Positions 22,399 to 31,902 of a stretch of DNA of 64,000 nt are shown here, one piece after another. The stretch lies in contig JAPTYO010000004.1 of assembly GCA_036873135.1 (NCBI GenBank), positions 39,713,105 to 39,777,104 on the forward strand. The letters are read 5' to 3'. The notes under the pieces were generated by a model, which was not told the DNA's origin, ran no database searches, and saw only the letters and a program-made list of their open reading frames with translations. The stretch is from Clarkia xantiana subsp. parviflora (lineage: Eukaryota; Streptophyta; Magnoliopsida; Myrtales; Onagraceae). Made by a program: the position numbers and the translations under genes. Within the stretch, counting starts at the first letter, position 1. Every line of letters starts with the position of its first letter.

Positions 22399-23195
22399 TA
22401 TGTTAATATGATCTAACATTTACTAAATAATATGGTTAATATACCTATATAAATAACATGTACCAAATTACAAATATATGTATATTTAGATTATAAGGAT
22501 TTGTTAATTTGGTGTTTGGATTTGAATTTGTATTTGTAATGAATTTGATGTGTTTGTTGTTTATATTTGATTGGTGTTAGATTTATGTTTTGAATTTATA
22601 TATAATGTAATATTTTGACAAAAAAAAAATTGTATTTCATATTGAAAAGTGAAAAAAAACAAAAAATTGTTCACATGACGGGGCGGGTCGGGGCCCCGCG
22701 GGTCGACCCGCGGGATTGCTGACCCGACCCGACCCGACCCGAAAGGTCCAATTGGCCGGGGCCGGGTCAGCCAGGCCGACCCGCGGGGCGGGTCCGGGGC
22801 TGCCAAAACCCGCCCCGACCCGCCCCGTTGCCATCCCTAGTTATGAGCTTCCTCTGCCGTTAAAGACACTGGATGGCTCGTGTTTAGGAAACTTCCCGGC
22901 TATGAGCTTCCTCTGCCGTTAAAGACACTGGATGGCTTCCACGAGGCTGGCGGCTCCTGGAGTGAAGGCTGGAGGCTGCTAGAGTAATTTAGAGTTTCTG
23001 AATTTTTTTAAAGACGTTGAACCGGCCGACGGTGAACCGGACGGTTCTCTAAAAACCGGTCGATTCTCTTAAAAATCGGATATTGAGCCGGGTTCACTTA
23101 AATCATCCGCTTTTGCTCGAACCGGATCGTTGGAGGCACCGGTTCTGGTTCGAACCCGGTCGAACCGCCGGCCCGGTCCGATTCTGATAACACTG
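21788..23195. mobile_element. hAT-like non-autonomous element, 1.4 kb, with nested MITE
   Basis: Starts CAGTGTTATCAGAACCAGA and ends with the complement of CAGTGTTATCAGAATCGGA, giving terminal inverted repeats of about 23 bp with 2 mismatches. Flanks 21780-21787 and 23196-23203 are both ACCTCAAG, a perfect 8-bp duplication as made by hAT transposases. The interior has no transposase. It has CCGG-rich subterminal regions, a Pro/Arg-rich GC-rich stretch (21940-22080) that could be captured gene sequence, and a repeated AAGACACTGGATGGCT word (22862 and 22922; variants near 22130). A second element is nested at 22203-22839. Confidence 0.88.
22203..22839. mobile_element. GC-rich hAT-like MITE, 637 bp (first copy)
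   Basis: Ends TAGGGATGGCAACGGG and its complement CCCGTTGCCATCCCTA. The 8-bp duplication GTTATGAG is perfect (22195-22202 and 22840-22847). The terminal approximately 140 bp on each side are made of repeated GGGTCGGG/GACCCG words and can pair with each other; the centre is AT rich with a (TA)n run at about 22367-22390. A second family member is at 60828-61315. It is non-coding and inserted inside the hAT-like element 21788-23195. Confidence 0.9.
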
Positions 23196-23203
23196 ACCTC
23201 AAG

Positions 23204-23539
23204 TATACAATTGGTTAATTAATAGTTTTTCGTCCATTTTTCAGTTAAAATAAATTGAAAAATGATATTTGTCATACCCGCTGTTGGATCTAAGAATCTG
23301 GCTTCTGTGTCAACTTCTTCAGTCTCACATTGTTAACACCTGTAAGCAGGCAAATGTGAGGGTTTGCCATATAATTCCACTTCTAAGATTAAATTAATAC
23401 AATATTTGTGACTAATAGGAATCTTAGAAATAAATGTGTAGAGCTTACTACTTTTAGATGTCTTAAAACCGACCAATAGGGGTGGTGGATTTTTATTTTA
23501 TTGTGATTGGTTGATTGAGGCGGTAGCGCCTACGGTATC
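23204..23539. repeat. Spacer with degenerate LTR-like sequence
   Basis: 23275-23530 resembles 18080-18330 (for example TTCTGTGTCRRCTTCTT, ATTCCACT, GTAGAGCTTACTA), both being diverged relatives of the gypsy 1 LTR. No gene. Confidence 0.45.
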
Positions 23540-23896
23540 GTATACCACTATACGAGTTATATTTGCGATCACCACAAGTTTAGATCTTGAATTGCATCAT
23601 ATGGATGTTAAGACCGTCTTCCTCCATGGCAAGTTAGAGGAGGATATCTGTATGGAGCAACCAGAATGATTCTTCCAACCGGAAATGAACGTAAAATTTA
23701 TAAGCTTCAAATATCTATTTATGGTCTTAAACGATCCTCGAAGCAATGATTCCTCATGTTCCATGATGAGATCGTGGCTAATAGATTCCTAGATATCTAT
23801 GAAGACCCTTGCGTGTACATCAGGAGACTCGGGTCGAGATTTGTGATCTTGACAGTGTATGTTGATGGCATATTACTATTTGTGAACGATGATGAC
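23540..23896 (+). pseudogene. Old copia RT remnant, left part, split by gypsy 2
   Basis: Plus-strand fragments of copia RT: LDLELHHMDVKT..FLHGKLEEDI..MEQPE (about 23590-23670), then YVD-box-like sequence before the break. Several frameshifts and stops. It is cut at 23896 by gypsy 2 and resumes at 33343; the duplicated ATGAC marks the insertion. Confidence 0.8.
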
Positions 23897-24079
23897 TGAT
23901 GGATATACGCCCAATTTGAACCCGTTGACTTCCAAACCGTTATATTTTTATCGTCCCATTAACGTTTGTAAATCGAAACTTCAACCCGAACACTTCACGA
24001 GAACATCAACGGCTCGGACGGGGCCGAAGCGCCCGTCCGGCCAAGGAAAACTCGCCTAGGTGAGGTTGGGTGGCCACAC

Positions 24080-24345
24080 CCGACCTCCCCTAGGAGAGAT
24101 CGGGTCAGCCAACCCGATCTCTCCTAGGGGAGATCGGGTGGACCAACCCGATCTCCCCTGAGATCGGGTCGGCCAACCCGATCTCTCCTAGGAGAGATCG
24201 GGTCGGCCAACCCGATCTCTCCTAGGAGAGATCGGGTCGGCCAACCCGATCTCTCCTAGGAGGGATGGGGTTGGCCAACCCCATCCCCCCTAGGAGGGGT
24301 TGGGTGCCCTCACCCAACCCCTACCCTTGGGGGTCGGATTCCTCC
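24080..24345. repeat. Array of self-complementary 31-36-bp units in the LTR
   Basis: Each unit has the pattern GAGATCGGGT-nGGCCAn-ACCCGATCTC, so each can form its own hairpin. Units vary in compensated pairs: GATCGGGT with ACCCGATC, GATGGGGT with ACCCCATC, GGGTTGGGTG with CACCCAACCC. The same array is in the 3' LTR at 32628-32855. Confidence 0.85.
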
Positions 24346-24501
24346 CCCCCCAAGGGCCCCTGCGCCATTTTCGGACACCCACACCCGGTTCACGTCGCCT
24401 ACCTTCTCCGTATCCTAAGGTCTTAATTATGTGCTTAAAGGTTAATTAATTGTGTTTAAAGGTTAACGATGTCATTAAGCCACCTTAATGACACCGTTGT
24501 C

Positions 24502-24509
24502 TATAAATA
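24502..24509 (+). promoter_or_regulatory. TATA box of the gypsy 2 5' LTR
   Basis: TATAAATA about 310 bp before the LTR end; it likely sets the start of genomic RNA. The 3' LTR has the same box at about 33020-33027. Confidence 0.65.
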
Positions 24510-24821
24510 CCCTATCTTCACAACTCATTGGATCATCTTGGCAATTTGGATTATTTTGCTCTGACCTCTCTCTAGTTTATCTCTCTAAGAAGAATACTGA
24601 CTTAGGCATCGGAGAGGGTTCACCAGGCACCACCCCCCCCTCCGTGTCTGGTACTGCCCCTTCTGCAGGGTAGAAGGGTAGAAGGAAGGAAGGAAGGAAG
24701 GAAGGAAGGAAGAAGATAGGCTAAGACAGGGCAACTCAGAAATACCGGATCACATACATCCCCAGTAAGGAGTGAGATCAAAGCCGACCACCCGTTGACC
24801 TAGATCTCATAACCTAACACT

Positions 24822-24837
24822 TGGCGCCGTCTGCGGG
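24822..24837 (+). promoter_or_regulatory. Primer-binding site of gypsy 2
   Basis: TGGCGCCGTCTGCGGG, 2 bp after the LTR. The TGGCGCCGTCTGTGGG type is common in plant gypsy elements; the primer tRNA is not assigned here. Confidence 0.8.
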
Positions 24838-24870
24838 CTTCGGACAGAAAGCCTAATTATCACCAGCTAG

Positions 24871-27800
24871 ATGGCAGGCGTATATGTCATCCATGGGGGT
24901 TATGGAGCTGGAGGAGAGTCAGCGAATGCTAGAGAGGCATATATGGCAGAGTTAGGGGCTCCTAAGCCAAAAGAAGAACAAACAGAAGGAAAGAGAGAAG
25001 ACATAATAGAATTTTCAAGAAGGGACATGGAGCATGTGTTACCAGACAACAAGGATGCCCTGGTCATAACAATGAAGATCACTGATATGGACATTGGGAG
25101 AATCCTAATAGACAGTGGAAGCTCACCCAACATCATTAGCAAGAAAGTCCTCAACATACTAGGAGTAAGGCCAAGTAGCATAAAACAGGTTCACTCCCCC
25201 TTGGTAGGATTTTCAGGAGAGCCAACATACCCACTGGGGGCAGTCACACTACCTGTGACACTGGGTACAGGCCAGAGGCAGCTAAAGATTGATGTCCCAT
25301 TCTTCATCATAGAAGAAATGGAGGAGTACAATGGGATCCTGGGTAACACTACAATCAACAAGTGGGGTATGGTACCGTCAACACTACATCAGAAAATGAA
25401 ATTCCCCACAGGCCAAGGAATAGGGGAAGTAAAAGGCAACCAGAAGGTAGCAAGGAAATGTGCAAGGATTGCACTAGGCAAGAGGAAGAAAACAAGAGAA
25501 GTCCTACTAGTAGATGAGGACCCAAGAGAAGATCATGGAAGACCAGCCCCCATGGAGGAACTAAAAGAGATACTCATAGAAGAACCCGATAGGAAGGCTA
25601 AAATTGGGACTGCCTTATCTCAGGAAGAGGAAAACCACTTAGTAGCTTTACTAAGGGAATACAAGGATCTGTTCGCCTGGTCACCAAGCGATATGCCAGG
25701 GATATCAGAAGAAGTGATCTCACACAGGCTCAATATAGACGCGGCAACGCGACCAACAACACAGAAGGTGAGACCAATGGGAGGAAGCAAAAAGATAGCT
25801 ATTCAAGAAGAAGTAGAAAAGCTACTAAAGGCAAAGTTCATCAAGGAAATCAGATTCCAGACATGGGTGGCAAACCCGGTACTGGTGAAGAAGCCGGGGG
25901 GAAGTTGGAGAATGTGTATTGACTATCGTGACCTAAACAAGGCTTGCCCTAAGGACTCATATCCCCTACCAAAAATAGATCAGTTAGTGGATGCAACATC
26001 GGGTCATCAACTAATGAGCTTCATGGATGCATACTCAGGATATAACCAGATAAAAATGGCCCCTGAGGACGCCCCTCACACAGCATTCTATGCTGATAGA
26101 GAGATATACCATTACACGGTGATGCCTTTCGGACTAATAAATGCTGGAGCAACATATCAAAGAATGGTCAACAAAATCTTTGGGGACATGATAGGGAAGA
26201 CAATGGAGGCATATGTGGACGATATGATAGTCAAATCCAAAGAGAAGAAGGACCATGTGGAGAACCTTCGCTCAACATTCGAGAGGATGAGGCAATACCA
26301 GGTCCGTCTAAACCCGAAAAAATGTGCATTTGGGGTGCAATCAGGGAAATTTTTAGGCTTCATGGTAAGCCAGCGAGGCATAGAGGTAAACCCCGAAAAA
26401 CTTCAAGCAATTGAAGAAATGCAGTCACCTACGAAGCACAAAGAGGTTCAACGACTGAACGGGAGGTTGGCAGCCCTTAACAGATTCCTATCCAAAATAG
26501 GAGACAAGGCATTACCCTTCTTTGAGGTACTAAGGGCAAACAAGAAATTTGAATGGACACCGAGATGTGAGGAAGCCTTCCAGCAACTCAAGCAACACCT
26601 AAAAACACTACCGCCCTTAGCAAAGCCTACACCAGGGGAGCCCCTCTACCTCTACATCTCCGTGAGCAATGTGGCAGTAAGCTCAGTGCTAATTAAAGAA
26701 GAAAACGCTGCACAATTGCCGGTATACTTCGTAAGCAAAACATTGGCAAAGTATGAGATCAACTACTTGCCAATAGAAAAGTACCTCTATGCACTGATTA
26801 TATCAGCAAGAAAGTTGAGACCGTATTTTCATGGGCATGAAGTAACAGTCCTCACAGACCAACCATTGAAACACCTCCTGCAGAGACCAGACACATCGGG
26901 AAGACTGACCAAATGGGCAATTGAGCTAAGTGAGTTTCGCATTCATTTCGCCCCAAGAACAGCCATAAAGGGTCAGGCTCTAGCAGATTTTATCGCCGAA
27001 TTCACTGGAATTAATCCAGACGAAGACTTGGGAGAAGTCAAAACTACATGCGATGCAAGTAGTAGTCAGGAGAAACAATCAGAAGAATTATGGGAGATGC
27101 ATACTGATGGGTCGTCCAACGGAGGAGGTTCAGGTGCGGGCCTCTTACTATACCCACCAAACAGCGATACACCTATGCGCTATGCCATGGCACTTACCTT
27201 TAAGGCAACAAACAATGAGGCTGAGTACGAAGCACTAATAACTGGCCTGAGAATAGCCAAAGGAGTAGGGGCAAAGCATTTAAAGGTCAAGTGTGATTCT
27301 CAACTAGTTGTCAATCAAGTGAAAGGAATCTACACTGCAAAGTCCGAAAACATGCAGAGATACTTGCAGCAAGCCAAGGACCTGATAAAGAGCTTCCAAA
27401 GCTTCGACATTGAGTCAGTCCCAAGAGAACAAAACCAAGAGGCAGACGCCTTAAGTAAACTAGCCTTAGGGGCAGAAGCAGGCAAAGAGGTTCACTTCGT
27501 AGAGCAAAGAATGCAATCAGTGATAGAACAAATGGAGGTTCTAGCAATAGATGAAGCAGAAGCCTGGATGACACCAATGCGACAATACATCATGGAAGGA
27601 AAGCTCCCAAAAGATAAGGTGGAAGCAGTCAAGATTGAAAGGATGGCTAGGAATTACGCAGTGATGGACAATGAACTCTACAAGAAAGGATACTCCACAC
27701 CTTTCCTCAAATGCATAGCATACCCAGAAACAGAGAGGGTGCTTGCAGAACTCCATGAGGGAGATGCGGGGTGCCATGAAGGAGCACGGTCAATAAGCCG

Positions 27801-28797
27801 AAAGGTCTACAACCTAGGATACTATTGGCCATCAATGAGCAAAGAAGTAGCAGACTTGGTACAAAAATGTGATCACTGCCAAAGGTACTCCAGAAATATA
27901 ACAGCCCCACCAGCAAAGCTAAGCTCCATCTCAGGAGCCTGGCCTTTCGCGCAATGGGGGATTGATTTGATAGGCCCCCTACCAAAAACAAAAGGTCAGA
28001 AGACTTGCATAATTGTTGCAATAGACTACTTCTCCAAGTGGATAGAAGCAAAGGCAATGGGGAAGACAACAGACGACCAAGTCGTCAATTTCATCCAATC
28101 TCACATTGTCTCGAGGTACGGGGTGCCAAGAGCAATAATAAGTGACAATGGCCCACAATTCAAGAGCAAGAAATTGCAGTGGTATTGCGAAAAACTGAAT
28201 ATAGACCACCGTTTCGCATCAGTAAAGCACCCTCAGACAAACGGACAGGTAGAATCGGCAAACAAAATAGTGCTAGATGGCCTAAAGAAACGACTCCACG
28301 CCACCAAGGGAAGTTGGGTAGATGAGCTGGAAAATGTTCTATGGGCAGTGCGGACAACACCAAAGATATCCACAGGAGAAACGCCATTTGGCCTAGTGTA
28401 CGGAACTGAAGCGGTGGCACCAGCAGAAATAGCTGTACAATCACTGAGGACCAAGTACTTTGAGGAGCATGAGAACAACAAAGCAAGACTTTTAGATTTA
28501 GACATGGTGGAGGATAAAAGGTGGAATTCAGAAGAAGCACAGGCACGAATGCGCCTTGTCTCAGCAAGATACTACAACCGCCAAGTCAAGGAGAGACAAT
28601 TCCACATAGGAGAACTGGTACTAAGAAGGAATGAGTTCTCACACTTAGACCAAGTCAGAAAATTATCTCCGAAGTGGGAAGGACCATACAAGATAGCGTC
28701 AGTTCCCTACGTAAACACTTACCGCCTCGAAGATGGAGAGGGGTATATCTCCACAAACACTTTCAGTGGAGAGCACCTAAAGAAGTACTACGTATAA
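24871..28797 (+). CDS. Gypsy 2 Pol polyprotein: protease, RT, two RNase H domains, integrase
   Basis: Uninterrupted 1308-residue polyprotein. Order: retropepsin (ILIDSGSS, catalytic Asp about 81), RT about 270-560 (FMDAYSGYNQI; YVDDMI about 447), native RNase H about 590-715 (ending KGQALADFIAE), second archaeal-type RNase H about 740-870 (MHTDGSS, NNEAEYEA, VKCDSQL, NQEADALSKLA), integrase from about 955 with the HHCC finger (HEGDAGCHEGA...CDHC), catalytic Asp (GIDLIGPLP), Asp (SDNGPQF) and Glu (QTNGQVESAN), then a GPY/F module (KWEGPYKI). All catalytic residues are present. The ORF starts at the gag-PR junction motif (VIHGG), so it begins where gag would end; no gag domain or zinc knuckle is present. 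It is probably expressed from the 5' LTR, and particle formation would need gag supplied by another element. Confidence 0.95.
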   Translation: MAGVYVIHGGYGAGGESANAREAYMAELGAPKPKEEQTEGKREDIIEFSRRDMEHVLPDNKDALVITMKITDMDIGRILIDSGSSPNIISKKVLNILGVRPSSIKQVHSPLVGFSGEPTYPLGAVTLPVTLGTGQRQLKIDVPFFIIEEMEEYNGILGNTTINKWGMVPSTLHQKMKFPTGQGIGEVKGNQKVARKCARIALGKRKKTREVLLVDEDPREDHGRPAPMEELKEILIEEPDRKAKIGTALSQEEENHLVALLREYKDLFAWSPSDMPGISEEVISHRLNIDAATRPTTQKVRPMGGSKKIAIQEEVEKLLKAKFIKEIRFQTWVANPVLVKKPGGSWRMCIDYRDLNKACPKDSYPLPKIDQLVDATSGHQLMSFMDAYSGYNQIKMAPEDAPHTAFYADREIYHYTVMPFGLINAGATYQRMVNKIFGDMIGKTMEAYVDDMIVKSKEKKDHVENLRSTFERMRQYQVRLNPKKCAFGVQSGKFLGFMVSQRGIEVNPEKLQAIEEMQSPTKHKEVQRLNGRLAALNRFLSKIGDKALPFFEVLRANKKFEWTPRCEEAFQQLKQHLKTLPPLAKPTPGEPLYLYISVSNVAVSSVLIKEENAAQLPVYFVSKTLAKYEINYLPIEKYLYALIISARKLRPYFHGHEVTVLTDQPLKHLLQRPDTSGRLTKWAIELSEFRIHFAPRTAIKGQALADFIAEFTGINPDEDLGEVKTTCDASSSQEKQSEELWEMHTDGSSNGGGSGAGLLLYPPNSDTPMRYAMALTFKATNNEAEYEALITGLRIAKGVGAKHLKVKCDSQLVVNQVKGIYTAKSENMQRYLQQAKDLIKSFQSFDIESVPREQNQEADALSKLALGAEAGKEVHFVEQRMQSVIEQMEVLAIDEAEAWMTPMRQYIMEGKLPKDKVEAVKIERMARNYAVMDNELYKKGYSTPFLKCIAYPETERVLAELHEGDAGCHEGARSISRKVYNLGYYWPSMSKEVADLVQKCDHCQRYSRNITAPPAKLSSISGAWPFAQWGIDLIGPLPKTKGQKTCIIVAIDYFSKWIEAKAMGKTTDDQVVNFIQSHIVSRYGVPRAIISDNGPQFKSKKLQWYCEKLNIDHRFASVKHPQTNGQVESANKIVLDGLKKRLHATKGSWVDELENVLWAVRTTPKISTGETPFGLVYGTEAVAPAEIAVQSLRTKYFEEHENNKARLLDLDMVEDKRWNSEEAQARMRLVSARYYNRQVKERQFHIGELVLRRNEFSHLDQVRKLSPKWEGPYKIASVPYVNTYRLEDGEGYISTNTFSGEHLKKYYV

Positions 28798-29094
28798 GAA
28801 GAAAGCACAAGCAAAAGACCATATCCTTAGTTTCATATTTCACATTTTGCGTGTTCCAGCTTTCCAAATTTTCAAAAAACAACTTTTGAGAAGGAGAACT
28901 CACGAAGTTACTCCAACTCTACAACTATCTTTGATTCCTACAAAGGATGTCTTGGTGCACCAAGGCATCCCACGTGTACAAAAACATGCATGCTCCTAAG
29001 GGAGTACAAGTTACTCAAAAGTATTTTCCAGTGAATGTAGTGGTATAATCACGAAGTTATCCTTACACAGATATAACTTCAAGTCAATGACAGG
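28798..29094 (+). other. Proximal 3' UTR of gypsy 2
   Basis: Noncoding sequence between the pol stop and the tandem array; no feature seen apart from GGAGTACAAGTTACTC-like short inverted repeats. Confidence 0.5.
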
Positions 29095-29610
29095 TTCGAC
29101 GCCCCCAAGAGCGTATCTTGAGAGTAGTTTTCATACTACGACATTCGACGCCCCCAAGAGCGTATCTTGAGAGTAGTTTTCATACTACGACATACGACGC
29201 CCCCAAGAGCGTATCTTGAGAGTAGTTATTACACTACGACCTTCGACGCACCAAGAGCGTATCTTGAGAGTGGTTTCCAAAAACTACGAACTTCGACGCC
29301 CCCAGGAGCGTATCTTGAGAGTAGTGTTCATACTACGACCTTCGACGCCCCCAAGAGCGTATCTTGAGAGTAGTTATTACACTACGAATTCGACGCACCA
29401 AGAGCGTATCTTGAGAGTGGTTTCCAAAAACTACGAATTCGACGCCCCCAGGAGCGTATCTTGAGGTAGATTTGCAACCTACCAGATTCGACGCCCCCAA
29501 GAGCGTATCTTGAGGTAGAAAAAACACTACCAGTTCGACGCCCCCAAGAGCGTATCTTGAGGTAGATTTCAAACTACCAGTTCGACGCCCACCAGGAGCG
29601 TATCTTTGGT
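29095..29610. repeat. Tandem array of about 49-bp units in the gypsy 2 3' UTR
   Basis: About eleven units of the type TTCGACGCCCCCAAGAGCG-TATCTTGAG followed by a variable 15-20 bp containing GTAGT..ACTAC. Weak outlying copies continue to about 29720. The conserved part plus variable part superficially resembles a CRISPR array, but the setting is a plant retrotransposon UTR. Confidence 0.9.
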
Positions 29611-29719
29611 CTAACTTGAGCCCTCCGGGAGCCTATCCTGTGAAACGTTAAGTGCCGTCCGAGAGCCTGTCTCGTGAACAGATTTCGACGCCCACCAAGA
29701 GCATATCTTTGGTCTAACA

Positions 29720-30136
29720 GTACAACGTATACCGTGTAAGGGGTATCAGAAGAGATCATCACACCATTCTTAGAAGGATACCATGCTTAGAAGGATACCA
29801 TGCTCAGAAGGATACCATGAGAAAGAAATTTCTAAGTAAAGTAATGTGAAGAACAAGTAATGTTTTTTCTTTGTGAAATGGCAGGTATGACATGAAGGAA
29901 AGCATGAAAGAAAGATAAATAAAGGAAACACACCAAGGGAAGGGTCCATAACCAAAGAGCCATACACAAGGCATAGGGAGACATCATGAAAAGAGATATA
30001 AGCACACGGCCATATATACAACGAGTAGAGACAAGTGTATCAGACAAAGATGGCAACACTAAGAAAGGTGGAGTTTTAAACTCTAAAGACAACCACAACT
30101 CACAAACACATGAGACTACCACAAGAAATAGGAGTA
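29720..30136. other. Spacer between array and antisense gene
   Basis: Noncoding; contains three copies of AGAAGGATACCATGC-type 17-bp repeats (29770-29818). It would hold the 3' end of the antisense transcript. Confidence 0.45.
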
Positions 30137-31196
30137 CTATCCCCTCATCTTCGCAATATGCTTAATAGCAAAGTCTGACAAATCACCAAGTCGAGAGAAA
30201 GGAAAGTCAGGAGCAATCATATGAATACGCTCAAGAATCTCCTTCAAGGAAATACGTTTCGCCACAGAGCAGCGAACGTCGATAGCAGCCTGATAAGCGG
30301 AGGAGGCCATATACTCAGCAATGGCACACTCCTTCGCCTCCATACGACACATTTCCTCCAGAGAGATTAACTCAGCAGCCCGGAGTGTCTCATCACGATA
30401 AGACCTTTGTCTCAACGCCTCAACCTCTTCATTAAGAAGAGCAATGCGACCCTCCAAGTCTCGGCACCGCAAATCGGTGATGCGACTATGCTCCAAACAG
30501 CTAATAAGACTGGATTTAAGGGAGACACAAATGTCCTCGTACACCTTCCTCTCCTCAGCAAGATCAATAGCAAGGGTGGATAAATTAACAAGGTCGGCCA
30601 TACCCTACAACAAAAACAAAAGATGAGACGGATAACACACGGAGAAGAAATATGCTAAAGGATAAAACGGTTACATTACAGGAGCATAGCGAGCCAACAC
30701 ATCACGAGCCAACTCATATGTTGCCTCCGACCCTTTGGATAGGGACACACGATCGGCAGGAGGAACAGCAGACTGCAGAACACGAACTCCAACCTCAGGA
30801 GTTTGCAAAGAAGATTGGTTGTCAAAACGAGCCCCACGCCCATAATAAGGCGCCCACTCAGACCCAACAATTCCATCAACAGGTGGACGAGACAGCTCCT
30901 TCCGACTCAGACGCGGAAGACGAAGTCTACCTATAACAAAGCACAGAGTAAATACCAAGGTACACTAAGGAAACTCAGAAGCTCAAGGACTCACCAAACA
31001 AGGAAGAAGGAAAAGATGGCTCCCGGACCTCCGATTGGGGGGCATCAATATAGAAAGAAGATGGCACCCTAACGTCACCACCCTTACCTCCAGTTAGAGA
31101 ACACCTCCCCGCACCATAGAAAACCGATCTTTTTGCAATCGAAGGTCCGGTCCCAGAATTAACTACTCCCACACGTACTGGCCTCTTACTCCTCAT
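30137..31196 (-). CDS. Antisense spliced ORF (aORF) of gypsy 2, coiled-coil protein
   Basis: Proposed exons on the minus strand: 31196-30995, 30930-30680 and 30604-30137. Donors (GTGAGT, GTAATG) and acceptors (TTATAG, TTGTAG) fit, the phases join exactly (202+251+468 = 921 nt) and the product is 306 residues. An in-frame TGA lies just before the ATG. The N-terminal part is basic and Ser/Gly rich. The last exon is helical with long Leu/Glu/Arg stretches likely to form a coiled coil, and ends with PDFPFSRLGDLSDF, which resembles PSFDFSKVGILRDY at the end of the gypsy 3 aORF. Antisense ORFs downstream of pol are known in Tat-lineage elements, but their role is unknown. The Transposase_28-like N-terminal domain visible in gypsy 3 is not found here, so this may be a shortened form or an upstream exon was missed. 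Confidence 0.65.
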
Positions 31197-31345
31197 TAAT
31201 CACCGGAGAGTTCTGCTGATCGAAAAAACACAGGCTTAGCCTAAAGAAAACAGAAAGCGAACAGTGGACAAGAGATACAAACTCATTCCCCTGAAAAGAT
31301 GGACACAAGGTCAAAAGACAAGAATAGAAAGACAACAAGAAAGAC

Positions 31346-31560
31346 CCCACCAGCCAACAGGCAGAGGCAGGGGGGCAGGGGGAGATAGTAATAACCCCCC
31401 AACATAAGGAAACCCCACCAGCCAACAGGCAGAGGCAGGGGGGCAGGGGGAGATAGTAATAACCCCCAGCATAAGGAGACCCCACTAGCCAACAGGCAGA
31501 AGCAGGGGGGCAGGGGGAGATAGTAATAACCCCCAGCATAAGGAGAGAGACACCACTGGC
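31346..31560. repeat. G-rich tandem repeat of about 62 bp
   Basis: About 3.5 units of CCAACAGGCAGAGGCAGGGGGGCAGGGGGAGATAG-type sequence. The plus strand has several G5-G6 runs and could form G-quadruplexes; on the antisense transcript it is C rich. It lies between the aORF start and its TATA-like box. Confidence 0.8.
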
Positions 31561-31894
31561 CAACTAGCAGAGACAGGGGGCAAAATGAGATAATTATAAT
31601 CCCAATAGGGAGGACTTCGCCCGCCAGTAAGCGGAAGCATGAAGGTAAAAAGATGAAAAATGACGAACCAAATAGGACTACATTACCAGGAAGACATACA
31701 AATCAAGAACGAGACAAGTAAGGAAACGATTGAAGGAGAAGCAGAATTAAGTCCCTCAAGAGCAACACTCACACAAGAGAAGAAACACGTACCTCAATAC
31801 AACACCCGCCCCGAGAAGTAAGTCCGACTGGAAATTCCACCGTCAAAAAGAAAAGAAGGGAAGAGAACAACGAGAATGAGGTAATCACTTACCC

Positions 31895-31902
31895 TTTTTA
31901 TA
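31895..31902 (-). promoter_or_regulatory. TATA-like box upstream of the antisense gene
   Basis: Minus strand TATAAAAA within CTATAAAAAGGG, about 700 bp upstream of the aORF ATG and followed by a CT-rich stretch on the minus strand. It suggests that the antisense gene has its own promoter inside the element. Confidence 0.45.

Larger units (their letters stand above)
23897..24819 (+). repeat. 5' LTR of gypsy 2
   Basis: 923 bp, TGATGGATAT...CCTAACA. It contains a TATA box (CTATAAATAC, 24501-24510), an AAGG microsatellite (about 24682-24711), and seven consecutive approximately 31-36-bp units at 24080-24345, each a palindrome centred on GGCC or similar. The 3' copy has one unit fewer. Confidence 0.95.

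Noticed and set aside
24488..24673. 61-codon open stretch in the gypsy 2 LTR, repeated identically at 33006-33191
   Set aside because: It is identical only because both are LTR copies; it lies around the TATA box and shows no domain.
27311..28567. Minus-strand open stretches of 76-135 codons opposite gypsy 2 pol
   Set aside because: Shadows of the conserved plus-strand pol frame; no domains.
29095..29610. CRISPR-like array (regular 49-bp repeats with variable 15-20-bp parts)
   Set aside because: It lies in the 3' UTR of a plant retrotransposon, the variable parts are themselves repeated (GTAGT..ACTAC), and there are no cas genes; it is a tandem repeat.
31186..31563. 125-codon Cys/Trp/Leu-rich stretch with repeats
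   Set aside because: Direct translation of the 62-bp G-rich tandem repeat; not part of the spliced antisense gene model.
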